Notes under the pieces: model-generated
Told to the model about the DNA's origin: nothing
Seen by the model: the letters and a program-made list of their open reading frames with translations, nothing else
The model's database searches: none
Translations under genes and position numbers: made by a program
In this document: piece by piece, positions 1 to 6,811 of the stretch
Position numbering within the stretch: position 1 is the stretch's first letter
Layout of the letters: the number at the start of each line of letters is the position of its first letter
Assembly (NCBI GenBank): GCA_030668165.1
Contig: DAOUUM010000092.1
Coordinates: 1-8,878, forward strand
Direction: 5' to 3'
DNA: 8,878 nucleotides
Origin: Candidatus Heimdallarchaeota archaeon
GTDB taxonomy: Archaea; Asgardarchaeota; Heimdallarchaeia; Heimdallarchaeales; Kariarchaeaceae

Positions 1-407
1 AAGGTTCCTATTTTCTTATTCTCAACTTGTCCAATCTCAACTTTCTCAAGCACTTCCTTGATCTTGGGATCTATCTCACGCCTTGGGGTATCGTATAATT
101 TCAATATGTGTCGTAATGTCTGTTTAGGAGTTAAGTACTCATAGAAGCCAGGTATCTCGACAAGTGCTCCGATATTTTTCAGTACCTTACGTTCCTGACC
201 GATGATACTTTCTCCAAATAGATAGGCATCACCCTCAGTGGGTCGAATTAGATTGAGTAAGATTTGAATGGTAGTGGTCTTTCCAGCACCGTTAGGTCCC
301 AGATAGCCAAGAGAGTCGCCTCTCTTTACCTTGAGGTCAAGGCCCTGCAAAGCCTTCACACCACCTTTGTACGTTTTACTCAGATTCATTGTCTCGATAG
401 CGTACAT
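1..407 (-). CDS. ABC transporter ATP-binding protein, BcrA/CcmA type (N-terminal part)
   Basis: The first 135 residues of an ABC ATPase are present; the rest lies beyond the left edge. Seen: an N-terminal strand (MYAIETMNLSKTY), Walker A GPNGAGKTT at residues 37-45, and the stretch IGALVEIPGFYEYLTPKQTL where the Q-loop is expected, with Glu in the usual Gln position. That Glu variant followed by PGFY is common in bacitracin/lantibiotic-type (BcrA-like) ATPases, which pair with a separate ABC-2 permease to export peptides, drugs or lipids. The signature, Walker B and H-loop are off the window, so activity cannot be judged. The start ATG (405-407) lies about 30 bases below a strong TATA box, so the transcript is probably leaderless. 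It is divergent from the MarR gene, which may control it (inference). The specific substrate is unknown. Confidence 0.9.
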   Translation of the reverse strand, partial: MYAIETMNLSKTYKGGVKALQGLDLKVKRGDSLGYLGPNGAGKTTTIQILLNLIRPTEGDAYLFGESIIGQERKVLKNIGALVEIPGFYEYLTPKQTLRHILKLYDTPRREIDPKIKEVLEKVEIGQVENKKIGT

Positions 408-430
408 TATAATCTTTGGGGATCAAATTC

Positions 431-439
431 ATATATAAA
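431..439 (-). promoter_or_regulatory. Archaeal TATA box for the ABC ATPase gene
   Basis: On the minus strand this reads TTTATATAT, close to the archaeal TATA consensus. Its centre lies about 28 bases upstream of the ATG at 407, which puts the expected transcription start at or next to the start codon. There is no Shine-Dalgarno-like sequence, which fits a leaderless transcript. Confidence 0.6.
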
Positions 440-466
440 TAAATAGATAGGCAAATAGTTGATCGC

Positions 467-493
467 CAAATTGTTTGATTATCAAATTATTTG
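467..493. promoter_or_regulatory. Paired palindromic repeat, candidate MarR operator
   Basis: Two near-identical 11-base boxes, CAAATTGTTTG (467-477) and CAAATTATTTG (483-493), repeat in the same orientation 16 bases apart. Each has inverted CAAA/TTTG arms, and the second is a perfect CAAAT-T-ATTTG palindrome. The junction also forms TTTGAT-T-ATCAAA (474-486). They sit between the two divergent promoters, where a MarR-family dimer could act on both. MarR proteins usually bind short palindromes. Assignment to this regulator is inferred, and the AT-rich background makes chance similarity possible. Confidence 0.4.
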
Positions 494-510
494 TTCATCA
501 ATCTCTTTTT

Positions 511-518
511 TTTATAAT
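511..518 (+). promoter_or_regulatory. TATA box for the MarR-family gene
   Basis: TTTATAAT follows a T-run at 506-513. The predicted transcription start is near 540, which would leave a leader of about 20 bases before the ATG at 561. No Shine-Dalgarno-like sequence is visible in that leader. Confidence 0.45.
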
Positions 519-530
519 TACAAACCAATC

Positions 531-545
531 ACTTATTAGATAAGT
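531..545. promoter_or_regulatory. Palindrome over the predicted MarR-gene transcription start
   Basis: ACTTAT-TAG-ATAAGT is a perfect inverted repeat with 6-base arms and a 3-base centre. It falls on the transcription start expected from the TATA box at 511-518. A repressor bound here would block initiation, as expected for MarR autoregulation. The position is seen in the sequence; the function is inferred. Confidence 0.4.
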
Positions 546-560
546 TTGTGCCAGTAGCAT

Positions 561-1124
561 ATGAATCCAGAAAATGATGAGGTCATGCAAGAATTCATAA
601 AAATAGCTGCGATATTTGGGAGTACAATGAGAGGGGTCAGGGAACAATTTGGAAAATTAGGAAAAAAATATCCTGATCTCAGTCATCATGATTTTCGGTT
701 TCTATATTTGATGAATAACTACATGAATAATAATTTGAAGCTTAATGATGATAAAACACTTCGTGAAGATCCCTCAGTACAGCGAATCGCAAAAGTTTTC
801 GATTTATCTAGCTCGACCATTTCAATTAAAATAAAAGATCTAGAAGAAAAGGGATTCATTATCCATGAACGTCTGACTAATGATAGGAGAAAGGTAAAAA
901 TCAATCTATCTGAAAAGGCAAAGAAACTACTTCTTAATATTAGAGCCCCACCAATCTTAGAATTCCAAAATTCCATTGGTAGACTCTCCATTGAGGAACG
1001 TAATCATTTTCTTCCAATTTTGAAAAAAATTGTTCATAATTTGAAATCAGAACTTGATCTTGGTGATGATATCGATCACCCAGAATTTATGAGAAAAATG
1101 TTCCGAAGTACTATGGAAGGCTAA
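561..1124 (+). CDS. MarR-family winged helix-turn-helix transcriptional regulator
   Basis: A 187-residue protein, slightly longer than a typical MarR (about 140-160). Residues 70-125 carry the winged helix-turn-helix: PSVQRIAKVFDLSSSTISIKI, with the recognition helix near 83-97, then LEEKGFIIHE and the wing NDRRKVKINLSEKA. The wing D-R-R is the family hallmark. The flanking N- and C-terminal helices (about 5-55 and 130-165) would form the dimer interface. MarR proteins are usually ligand-responsive repressors of nearby efflux or stress genes. Here the regulator is divergent from an ABC ATPase and upstream of an ABC exporter operon, so efflux control is a reasonable inference. Two palindromes lie in its upstream region. 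Its last 14 bases overlap the convergent hydrogenase-protease gene. The ligand is unknown. Confidence 0.9.
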   Translation: MNPENDEVMQEFIKIAAIFGSTMRGVREQFGKLGKKYPDLSHHDFRFLYLMNNYMNNNLKLNDDKTLREDPSVQRIAKVFDLSSSTISIKIKDLEEKGFIIHERLTNDRRKVKINLSEKAKKLLLNIRAPPILEFQNSIGRLSIEERNHFLPILKKIVHNLKSELDLGDDIDHPEFMRKMFRSTMEG

Positions 1125-1629
1125 TTAAATTTTGAAAAACTGTTAGTAATTTATCCATGGCCTTCTCAACCTCGGGAGATAGAGATTGCATCAATTCAAT
1201 TTCCTTTACCTGTATTCCAAGAAAAATCACATTTACTTCATATCCCAATTCTCTCTCTATTATCTCCATGAAATCTCCAAACTCCTGATAATGAGTAGTC
1301 ATTGAACCCGAGGATGCAATGTTTGATCTTGGAATCTGGGTTATTGTTCCTGCTTCCAGTCCATCAATATCCACAGCATCGATAAAAATCAGAAGATCTG
1401 GCTGAGATTTCACAATTTTGCCAGTAAAATTACTCGGTACATTATGAACTATCATCACGTTATCAATGGACTCGGTTAGTTTAATACCAATTTTGATAGC
1501 AACTGCATCATCACCCCTTATCTCATTGCCTATACATATAATAAGATTTTTCTCAGATTGTTCTAATTGTTCTCTCATGAATTCCTCGAGATTTGCTATT
1601 GGTTCTCTGGATTCCATCTCAATCGCCAT
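1111..1629 (-). CDS. Hydrogenase maturation protease (HycI/HyaD family)
   Basis: A 172-residue protein. These nickel-dependent endopeptidases remove the C-terminal tail of a [NiFe]-hydrogenase large subunit after the metal centre is inserted. Seen: IGNEIRGDDAVA (residues 33-44), the family's N-terminal GNxxxGDD motif; IFIDAVDID (81-89); TTHYQEF (111-117); and LGIQVKEIELMQSLSPEV near the end. By comparison with E. coli HycI the nickel ligands should be D41, D84 and H113, all present, so it looks active. The N-terminus is about 25 residues longer than usual before the first strand; M18 is an alternative start, but the TATA box supports 1629. No hydrogenase subunit gene lies in the window, so its substrate is encoded elsewhere. 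The 3' end overlaps the MarR gene tail to tail by 14 bases. Confidence 0.92.
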   Translation of the reverse strand: MAIEMESREPIANLEEFMREQLEQSEKNLIICIGNEIRGDDAVAIKIGIKLTESIDNVMIVHNVPSNFTGKIVKSQPDLLIFIDAVDIDGLEAGTITQIPRSNIASSGSMTTHYQEFGDFMEIIERELGYEVNVIFLGIQVKEIELMQSLSPEVEKAMDKLLTVFQNLISLP

Positions 1630-1645
1630 TAAATCAACTCTGTAA

Positions 1646-1655
1646 TAAATATAAA
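1646..1655 (-). promoter_or_regulatory. TATA box for the hydrogenase protease gene
   Basis: On the minus strand this reads TTTATATTTA, with its centre about 22 bases before the ATG at 1629. The transcription start is therefore expected at or very near the start codon, and no ribosome binding site is visible. Confidence 0.5.
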
Positions 1656-1764
1656 CTACATTTACTATAGTATTTGATAAATTATTAAGAAATTACATCT
1701 CAATTTTCATGTTAAATTATTAGTTACGTTCTGAGGAATAAGTCCAACCAATATAATTAGCTGC

Positions 1765-1774
1765 TATAAATATT
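1765..1774 (+). promoter_or_regulatory. TATA box for the ABC exporter operon
   Basis: TATAAATATT is centred about 28 bases before the ATG at 1797, so the message should start at or a few bases before the start codon. The GAAGG immediately before the ATG is too close to act as a Shine-Dalgarno sequence. The whole 1630-1796 interval holds only the two divergent promoters and no gene that I can support. Confidence 0.55.
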
Positions 1775-1796
1775 ATTTAATACTCAGATTTGAAGG

Positions 1797-3557
1797 ATGT
1801 TTTTGAAAAAAATGAGTACAGTAATTAAGGTGTCCAAGTGGACAAATAGTTATCTCATGCAACACAAGCTCAAAACATTTTTTGTGTTCTTCACATCAAT
1901 AATTGAGCCAGTGCTTTACATGTATCCTCTGTTTGTCTCAGCTGATATTGTAGGTGCCTTGGTTGAAGGTGGGGGTTTTGATGAGGCCTTATCCTACTTT
2001 GCGATTCTGATACCAGTTGCCTTAATTCAAGTTGTACTCTTTTTTCTATCGTCTTTTCTGAATGAGGTATTGGCTCACAGAATGACCACAGATATGACCT
2101 ATGATCTATTTGAAACGCTTCAAAACAGATCATTGACCTATCATGATGGGAAGGATCTGGGTGAGATTATGGGTCGTGCTACAAATGATTCTCGATCGGT
2201 TAACATGGCTCTTAATCCGGGGATAAGAATGATAATTGCGACCATAGTAATTTGGGGAGTTGGAATTGGTCTGCTCTGGACAGTTGAACCAGTGCTAGCA
2301 TATATAGCCATGGGAATACTGCTTGTTTTTGCAATCCTTGTGGGAATTTACGCAAAATATCTGGAACCCTACAGCACCCGAGTATTCCAGGAATTAGATA
2401 AGGTCAGTGCAATTACAACTGATAGTATGGCAGGTATTCGCGATGTGAAGAGTTACGTGGCTGAGAAATGGTTTGTCAGAAAATTTGCTAAGCAGACTGT
2501 TAAACAGGCCCTGAGTAAGGAGAAAGAGGGAGTTATTGGGGCTTGGTTCTTTCCGGATTTATGGGTTCGTATCAGCCTGCTATCGATAATTGCATACAAT
2601 CTATTTCTTACATATCAAGGTCTACTCTCTTTTAGAGATTTAGTTCTTATCACCACTGCGCTTGGAATGGTTATGGGCATGTCAGGGGAAATGATCTGGA
2701 TTTCCTTCATAATGACATCTGGCTATGCAGCAGGCAAGAGATTGCATGAATTCTATGCAGAGAGTGATGAATATTTCATCGAGGAAGGTACACTGGACTT
2801 TGGTGAACATACCGCATCAATCGAGTTTAGAAATGTCACATTCAAATATAGAAATCAATCAACTCCAGCCCTAGATGATGTATCATTCAAAATAGAGGAT
2901 AGCTCAACCATAGCAATTGTTGGAGGTCCAGGTTCGGGAAAATCAAGCCTGACCAAGCTATTGCAACGATTGTACCTCCCTGGTAAAGGAGAGATATTGA
3001 TAGGTGGCATTCCAATCCAAAAATTCACAAATGAATCCCTGAGACGTGAGATAGCCACCGTTGAGCAGGAAATTTTCCTCTTTAACAATACTATTCTGGA
3101 GAACCTACGCTTTGGTAAACCTCATTCGACCCTTGAGGAGGTTAGAGATGTGGCTTTGCTGGCCCAGGCAGATGGGTTCATCAACGAATTTACAGATGGT
3201 TATGAGACAATTATTGGGGATCATGGAGTAAGATTGTCAGGTGGTCAACAACAACGTCTGGTGATTGCGCGTGCGCTGCTGATGGATCCAAAAATATTGA
3301 TCCTTGATGATGGGGCATCTGCACTTGATGCTGCCACCGAGGCTCAGATCCAGTCTGCAATAAGGGATGTTTTAAAGACGAGAACCTCCATAATTTCAAG
3401 TCACAGGTTGGCAATCATTGCCACTGCAGATAAAATTCTCATACTTGACAAAGGAAAAGTACAGGGTTTTGGCAGTCATGAGGAATTAATACTGAAAAAT
3501 CAATACTACAGGAAGCTATTTGAGAAACATTTTGAACTACCGGAGATGATAGAATGA
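1797..3557 (+). CDS. ABC exporter subunit 1 (fused TMD-NBD, degenerate catalytic site)
   Basis: A 586-residue half-transporter of the type IV (multidrug, MsbA-like) exporter fold: about six membrane helices in residues 25-310, then an ATPase domain from about 340. Seen: A-loop Y351, Walker A GGPGSGKSS (376-384), Q-loop Q424, signature LSGGQ (480-484), Walker B with DD (LILDDGASALD, 501-511) and H-loop H536. The catalytic Glu after Walker B is replaced by Asp (D505), as in TM287, LmrC and BmrC, so the ATP site built on this Walker A/B should hydrolyse poorly. Its normal LSGGQ would complete the active site of the partner. The stop overlaps the partner's start in ATGA, indicating translational coupling. 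ATG 1797 fits the TATA spacing; M6 (1812) is a possible alternative. Likely role: ATP-driven export of drugs, lipids or peptides; the substrate is unknown. Confidence 0.93.
   Translation: MFLKKMSTVIKVSKWTNSYLMQHKLKTFFVFFTSIIEPVLYMYPLFVSADIVGALVEGGGFDEALSYFAILIPVALIQVVLFFLSSFLNEVLAHRMTTDMTYDLFETLQNRSLTYHDGKDLGEIMGRATNDSRSVNMALNPGIRMIIATIVIWGVGIGLLWTVEPVLAYIAMGILLVFAILVGIYAKYLEPYSTRVFQELDKVSAITTDSMAGIRDVKSYVAEKWFVRKFAKQTVKQALSKEKEGVIGAWFFPDLWVRISLLSIIAYNLFLTYQGLLSFRDLVLITTALGMVMGMSGEMIWISFIMTSGYAAGKRLHEFYAESDEYFIEEGTLDFGEHTASIEFRNVTFKYRNQSTPALDDVSFKIEDSSTIAIVGGPGSGKSSLTKLLQRLYLPGKGEILIGGIPIQKFTNESLRREIATVEQEIFLFNNTILENLRFGKPHSTLEEVRDVALLAQADGFINEFTDGYETIIGDHGVRLSGGQQQRLVIARALLMDPKILILDDGASALDAATEAQIQSAIRDVLKTRTSIISSHRLAIIATADKILILDKGKVQGFGSHEELILKNQYYRKLFEKHFELPEMIE
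3542..3547 (+). promoter_or_regulatory. Shine-Dalgarno-like site for exporter subunit 2
   Basis: GGAGAT lies six bases before the ATG at 3554, inside the end of subunit 1. It supports that start and reinitiation at the ATGA stop/start overlap. It contrasts with the leaderless first genes of the window. Confidence 0.5.
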
Positions 3558-4204
3558 GCGAGGAAGAGAAAGAGCGTAAATTCACAGATAAAGAGCTCCT
3601 ATCAATTGTTATCAAGTATGCTAAGAGACACAAAAGAAATTTCTATATTGTAATTTCTATGATTGTATTTAATACTCTTCTACTTCTCAGTACTCCAATA
3701 ATATTTCATCAAATACTCACCAATATTGAATTCATGACTGGTAGATCGGATCTGTTGGCAAGTAAAATTATCAATGCTCTATTCGCATATGTTGGTGTTA
3801 ATCTGCTTGCATGGTTGGCCAATTCAATTTTGTTCATGAATGTGACCAAGTTGAACAGTAGGGTTACTCGAGACATAAGAATTGATGCTTACTCATCCAT
3901 AGTTAAAAACAAAGTATTCTTCTTCGATCAGGAAAAGGCCGGAGACATCAATTCAAGAATTGTCAACGATACCAAAGAGCTCTTTGAATCGGTGAGACAT
4001 ATTGCATGGCTAGTAACAGATACGTTCAGGTTATTAACCACTATTGCAGTATTATTCTATTTCTCAGTAGTAATTGCCGGTGCCACACTTATACTCATAC
4101 CAATAATTTTCATTACAGCTGTGTTCTTGGGTAAATACGAACGAAAATTCAGCCGTATCTGGCGCAAAAATTTGCAGAAGTTAATAATCAGTTCATGGAA
4201 ATAA
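3554..4204 (+). CDS. ABC exporter subunit 2, N-terminal part before frameshift
   Basis: 216 residues as read, forming the first part of the exporter's membrane domain. Predicted membrane helices lie at about 30-50, 73-97, 155-172 and 174-192. The DQEKAGDINSRIVNDTKEL segment (125-143) is the coupling region typical of these exporters (compare HDGKDLGEIMGRATNDSRSV in subunit 1). After R204-K205 the frame runs into unrelated residues (NLQKLIISSWK) and stops at 4202-4204. The expected continuation (AEVNNQFMEIMSKIQISKAFNREE) lies in the -1 frame and opens the next entry. Alone this piece has no ATPase domain and could not work. With the frames joined the protein is about 605 residues, normal for the family. 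Homopolymer assembly error, true disruption or programmed frameshifting are all possible. Confidence 0.85.
   Translation: MSEEEKERKFTDKELLSIVIKYAKRHKRNFYIVISMIVFNTLLLLSTPIIFHQILTNIEFMTGRSDLLASKIINALFAYVGVNLLAWLANSILFMNVTKLNSRVTRDIRIDAYSSIVKNKVFFFDQEKAGDINSRIVNDTKELFESVRHIAWLVTDTFRLLTTIAVLFYFSVVIAGATLILIPIIFITAVFLGKYERKFSRIWRKNLQKLIISSWK
4166..4174 (+). other. Frameshift site in exporter subunit 2 (A-run / A_AAU_UUG)
   Basis: A run of five A followed by TTTG. In the upstream frame the codons are AAA AAT TTG. Slipping both tRNAs back one base on A_AAT_TTG (4168-4174) gives AAA TTT and continues as GCA GAA GTT AAT, restoring the conserved reading frame. One extra A in the run would do the same in the DNA. 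I see no clear stem-loop or pseudoknot just downstream, which weakens a programmed-frameshift reading. An A-run indel, real or from assembly, is the simpler explanation. Confidence 0.75.
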
Positions 4205-5370
4205 TGAGCAAGATACAAATATCCAAGGCATTCAACCGAGAAGAAGAGAACCTCCTGAGGTTCAAGAATATCAATGAAGAGACCTACCAAGCCAGTATCA
4301 AACGGGCTCTAGCCATATTTATCTTCTGGCCAATGACCGATTTATTCAAACATCTATTTCTCTTCTTGATACTTCTGGTGGGTAGTTATGAAGTTGAAAG
4401 AGGGTTGCCCATAGCCACATTTGTTTTATTCATCCTACTGATCAATTATTTCTTCTGGCCATTGATTTCTATTGCTAACAATTACCAGCATTTTCAATCA
4501 GCATTTGCATCACTCGAACGAATTGCTATAATGTCTGAAGATCCTGAGATAAAGGAAGAAATTTCGGGTGATCTGAAAGCAGACATTACTGGTCATATCA
4601 GGTTTGATCATGTGAATTTTGGATACACCCCTGATATTGAAGTATTACATGATATTACATTCGAGATCAAACGTGGAAGTAGAATTGCTATAGTTGGTGC
4701 CACAGGTGCGGGTAAATCTACCATATCCAATCTATTGATGAGATTCTATGAGATAGAGTATGGAGATATCTATTATGACGATCACAGCATCAAGGAATTC
4801 GACCGTAGTAGTTTACGTTCTGAGATCGGTTATGTGAGTCAAAGGGTCCTTCTATTCAAGGGCAGTCTCAGAGATAATTTATTACTAGCCAATCCAGATG
4901 CCACTGATGAAAAGATCTGGAATGTACTTGAAATGGTACAGGCAAAAGAATTCATAGAGGAATTGGCAGGCAAACTTGATTTTCAGGTGGCAGATGGGGG
5001 TAAAAATCTTAGTGCAGGTCAAAAACAGTTGATTTCATTTGCCAGGGCACTTCTTTCTGATCATAAATTGCTGATTCTTGACGAGGCCAGCAGTGCTGTT
5101 GATCTGTATACTGAGAGCAAAATCCAGGAGGCAATCGAGACCTTGCTGAATTCTCGAACCAGCATATCAATTGCACACAGACTCACAACAATTTTAAATG
5201 CAGATACAATAATTGTACTCGAGAATGGATCAATTGTTCAGATGGGGGCACACCCCATTTTGATGGAGCAAGATGGACCATACAAGGATATGTATGAGCT
5301 CTACCTACAGACTCAATCCGCTAAATACCTGCAGAAGATTAAAACCAAACAAAGAATACTTGAGAAATAG
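4195..5370 (+). CDS. ABC exporter subunit 2, C-terminal part with active ATPase domain
   Basis: 391 residues from the first ATG in this frame. That ATG is probably not a real start, because conserved sequence (AEVNNQF) precedes it and the frame is open back to 4135. It contains the intracellular coupling helix (IQISKAFNREEENL), the last two membrane helices (about 38-65 and 72-95) and a full ATPase domain: Walker A GATGAGKST (168-176), Q-loop Q216, signature LSAGQ (272-276), Walker B LLILDEASSAVD (292-303) with catalytic E297, and H-loop H328. LSAGQ in place of LSGGQ, together with an intact Glu, is the complement of subunit 1, as in asymmetric heterodimeric exporters. This subunit supplies the hydrolytic Walker B. 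Together with 3554-4204 it is one gene broken by a frameshift. After the stop come 85 bases with no gene, which carry the promoter of the next one. Confidence 0.87.
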   Translation: MEIMSKIQISKAFNREEENLLRFKNINEETYQASIKRALAIFIFWPMTDLFKHLFLFLILLVGSYEVERGLPIATFVLFILLINYFFWPLISIANNYQHFQSAFASLERIAIMSEDPEIKEEISGDLKADITGHIRFDHVNFGYTPDIEVLHDITFEIKRGSRIAIVGATGAGKSTISNLLMRFYEIEYGDIYYDDHSIKEFDRSSLRSEIGYVSQRVLLFKGSLRDNLLLANPDATDEKIWNVLEMVQAKEFIEELAGKLDFQVADGGKNLSAGQKQLISFARALLSDHKLLILDEASSAVDLYTESKIQEAIETLLNSRTSISIAHRLTTILNADTIIVLENGSIVQMGAHPILMEQDGPYKDMYELYLQTQSAKYLQKIKTKQRILEK

Positions 5371-5427
5371 GCAAATTAAATATTATGTGGTTTACAATCG
5401 TTGTGAATAATCAGATAACATTTTTAA

Positions 5428-5435
5428 TTATAATA
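5428..5435 (+). promoter_or_regulatory. TATA box for the transglutaminase-like gene
   Basis: TTATAATA, just after a T-run (5421-5425), is centred about 25 bases before the ATG at 5456, so a leaderless transcript is expected. The T-run may also help end the exporter transcript, since T-tracts terminate archaeal RNA polymerase, but that is inferred. Confidence 0.45.
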
Positions 5436-5455
5436 TCTATTATTATAACATATAA

Positions 5456-6811
5456 ATGAAGGTAGAGAGTGACATCATAATTTCCAAGGATGCGATTATG
5501 CTAAAGAAACGCATTGCTTTGAAAGTTGGACCACAGGGATTATCACAGCTTAAATTGGATTTCAATTTACCAATAGAAGGAAATGTCAAGGCGAGGGATA
5601 AAGCTGGTACAATCAAAGCACATAAGATTGGAAATGTTGTTGTTGTATATCCAAGGCATGATTTCAGAGCTGGTACAGTCTATGCTTGCGAGGTTACAGC
5701 CATCGTCAAGCCCGAGATCAGTTATTTTAAAAAATTAAAAATAATTGAATGGCCATCCATGGATCTGTACTCAGTTACCTCCCTGATCAAACCATATCAG
5801 ATTTTGGGCTTCAGAACAATAGAGGATAGATCGGAGAGAGATGGAATTTGGAAGGCCAAGCACAATACCACGATGCAATTGCATTCCCATATTGCAACTA
5901 AAAGAATTGCCCGAATTGAGATTGGTGAACCACCCACATTCCATATTACTGGAAAATTAAGAATAGATGCAACCAGTGGTAGGAAACTGGATAAGATTGC
6001 TATAAGAATCCCCCAAAACAATAAGAGGCACAGAGTGAGACTAGAGAAGGTACTTGTGAATCGTGGTGAGATTATCAGTACGGGCGGCATAGAGTTGATA
6101 TCTGGTGAGGAGCTCAATTTAAAAGAAATAAAATACGAGAAGGATAAAAACCTCAATACCTTGATATCACTTGAAAATATCACAAATATTGGAGATGATC
6201 TTACCCTATTATTTATTTGGGAAATTAAATTCCTACCATTTGCCTTCTATCAGGATGATTTGGGCCGAAAGAATGTGCTGAAAATGGCAATCACTGCCTC
6301 GGATGAACTCAAACAACTACTTAAACCAAACAAATTCTGGAACCTTGATCATCCTGAAATTAAACGAATCGCAGACAAGGTGAGGGACAAAACAAAGATT
6401 GGAGATATTCACAAGATTCTCTTTGAGTTCACCAATCGACATCTTAAATACAGCAGAAATGGCATCAGGTACACCTCCCAGCAGGCCTATGATTCCAAGA
6501 TGGGAGATTGTTCAGAATATGCAGATCTTCTTGTAGCATTTCACAGAGCAGCAGGTATTCCTTCTAGGATTAAATCAGGACTGATATTAGATTTGAAAAC
6601 CAAAGAATTGGAAGGGCATGCTTGGGTTGAATTCCTATCTGAACGTGCTTGGAAACCATCTGATCCAACGTGGGGTATAGAGGTCGGGGCAACTGTGACA
6701 CATATTGATTTATCAACACATATGGTGGGTGATGTAGATCCACCGGCATTTTCTTACAAGTACTCAGGTTATCCACCAGATATTGATTATTCATTTGTGT
6801 ACTCAGATTAG
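5456..6811 (+). CDS. Transglutaminase-like cysteine protease-fold protein
   Basis: 451 residues. The N-terminal two thirds (about 1-290) look beta-rich with no motif I recognise. Residues about 298-410 form a transglutaminase-like core: a helix (HPEIKRIADKV), then MGDCSEYADLLVAFHRAAGIPSR, EGHAWVEF and KPSDPTWG. The triad is complete: C352, H388 and D403. Archaeal and bacterial members of this superfamily are usually proteases or peptide-bond-modifying enzymes rather than protein cross-linkers. No signal peptide or membrane helix is visible, so it is probably cytoplasmic unless exported by a non-standard route. It has its own promoter and overlaps the convergent DUF2085-like gene by 9 bases at its 3' end, so it probably forms a single-gene unit. 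The fold assignment is firm; the substrate and exact reaction are unknown. Confidence 0.88.
   Translation: MKVESDIIISKDAIMLKKRIALKVGPQGLSQLKLDFNLPIEGNVKARDKAGTIKAHKIGNVVVVYPRHDFRAGTVYACEVTAIVKPEISYFKKLKIIEWPSMDLYSVTSLIKPYQILGFRTIEDRSERDGIWKAKHNTTMQLHSHIATKRIARIEIGEPPTFHITGKLRIDATSGRKLDKIAIRIPQNNKRHRVRLEKVLVNRGEIISTGGIELISGEELNLKEIKYEKDKNLNTLISLENITNIGDDLTLLFIWEIKFLPFAFYQDDLGRKNVLKMAITASDELKQLLKPNKFWNLDHPEIKRIADKVRDKTKIGDIHKILFEFTNRHLKYSRNGIRYTSQQAYDSKMGDCSEYADLLVAFHRAAGIPSRIKSGLILDLKTKELEGHAWVEFLSERAWKPSDPTWGIEVGATVTHIDLSTHMVGDVDPPAFSYKYSGYPPDIDYSFVYSD

Noticed and set aside
264..446. Open frame of 60 residues on the plus strand
   Set aside because: It is antisense to the ABC ATPase N-terminus, which has clear Walker A homology; the frame has no recognisable domain.
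1678..1722. Direct repeat TAAATTATTA (1678-1687 and 1713-1722) upstream of the hydrogenase protease gene and ABC operon
   Set aside because: Short, AT-only and low complexity; expected by chance in this background.
4195..4197. ATG as a genuine independent start for the exporter C-terminal part
   Set aside because: Conserved exporter residues (AEVNNQF) lie in frame just upstream, and no promoter or ribosome binding site is seen, so it is the first ATG after a frameshift.
4175..4240. Stem-loop or pseudoknot stimulating frameshifting
   Set aside because: No convincing pairing is visible by eye in this AT-rich stretch; folding software would be needed to settle it.
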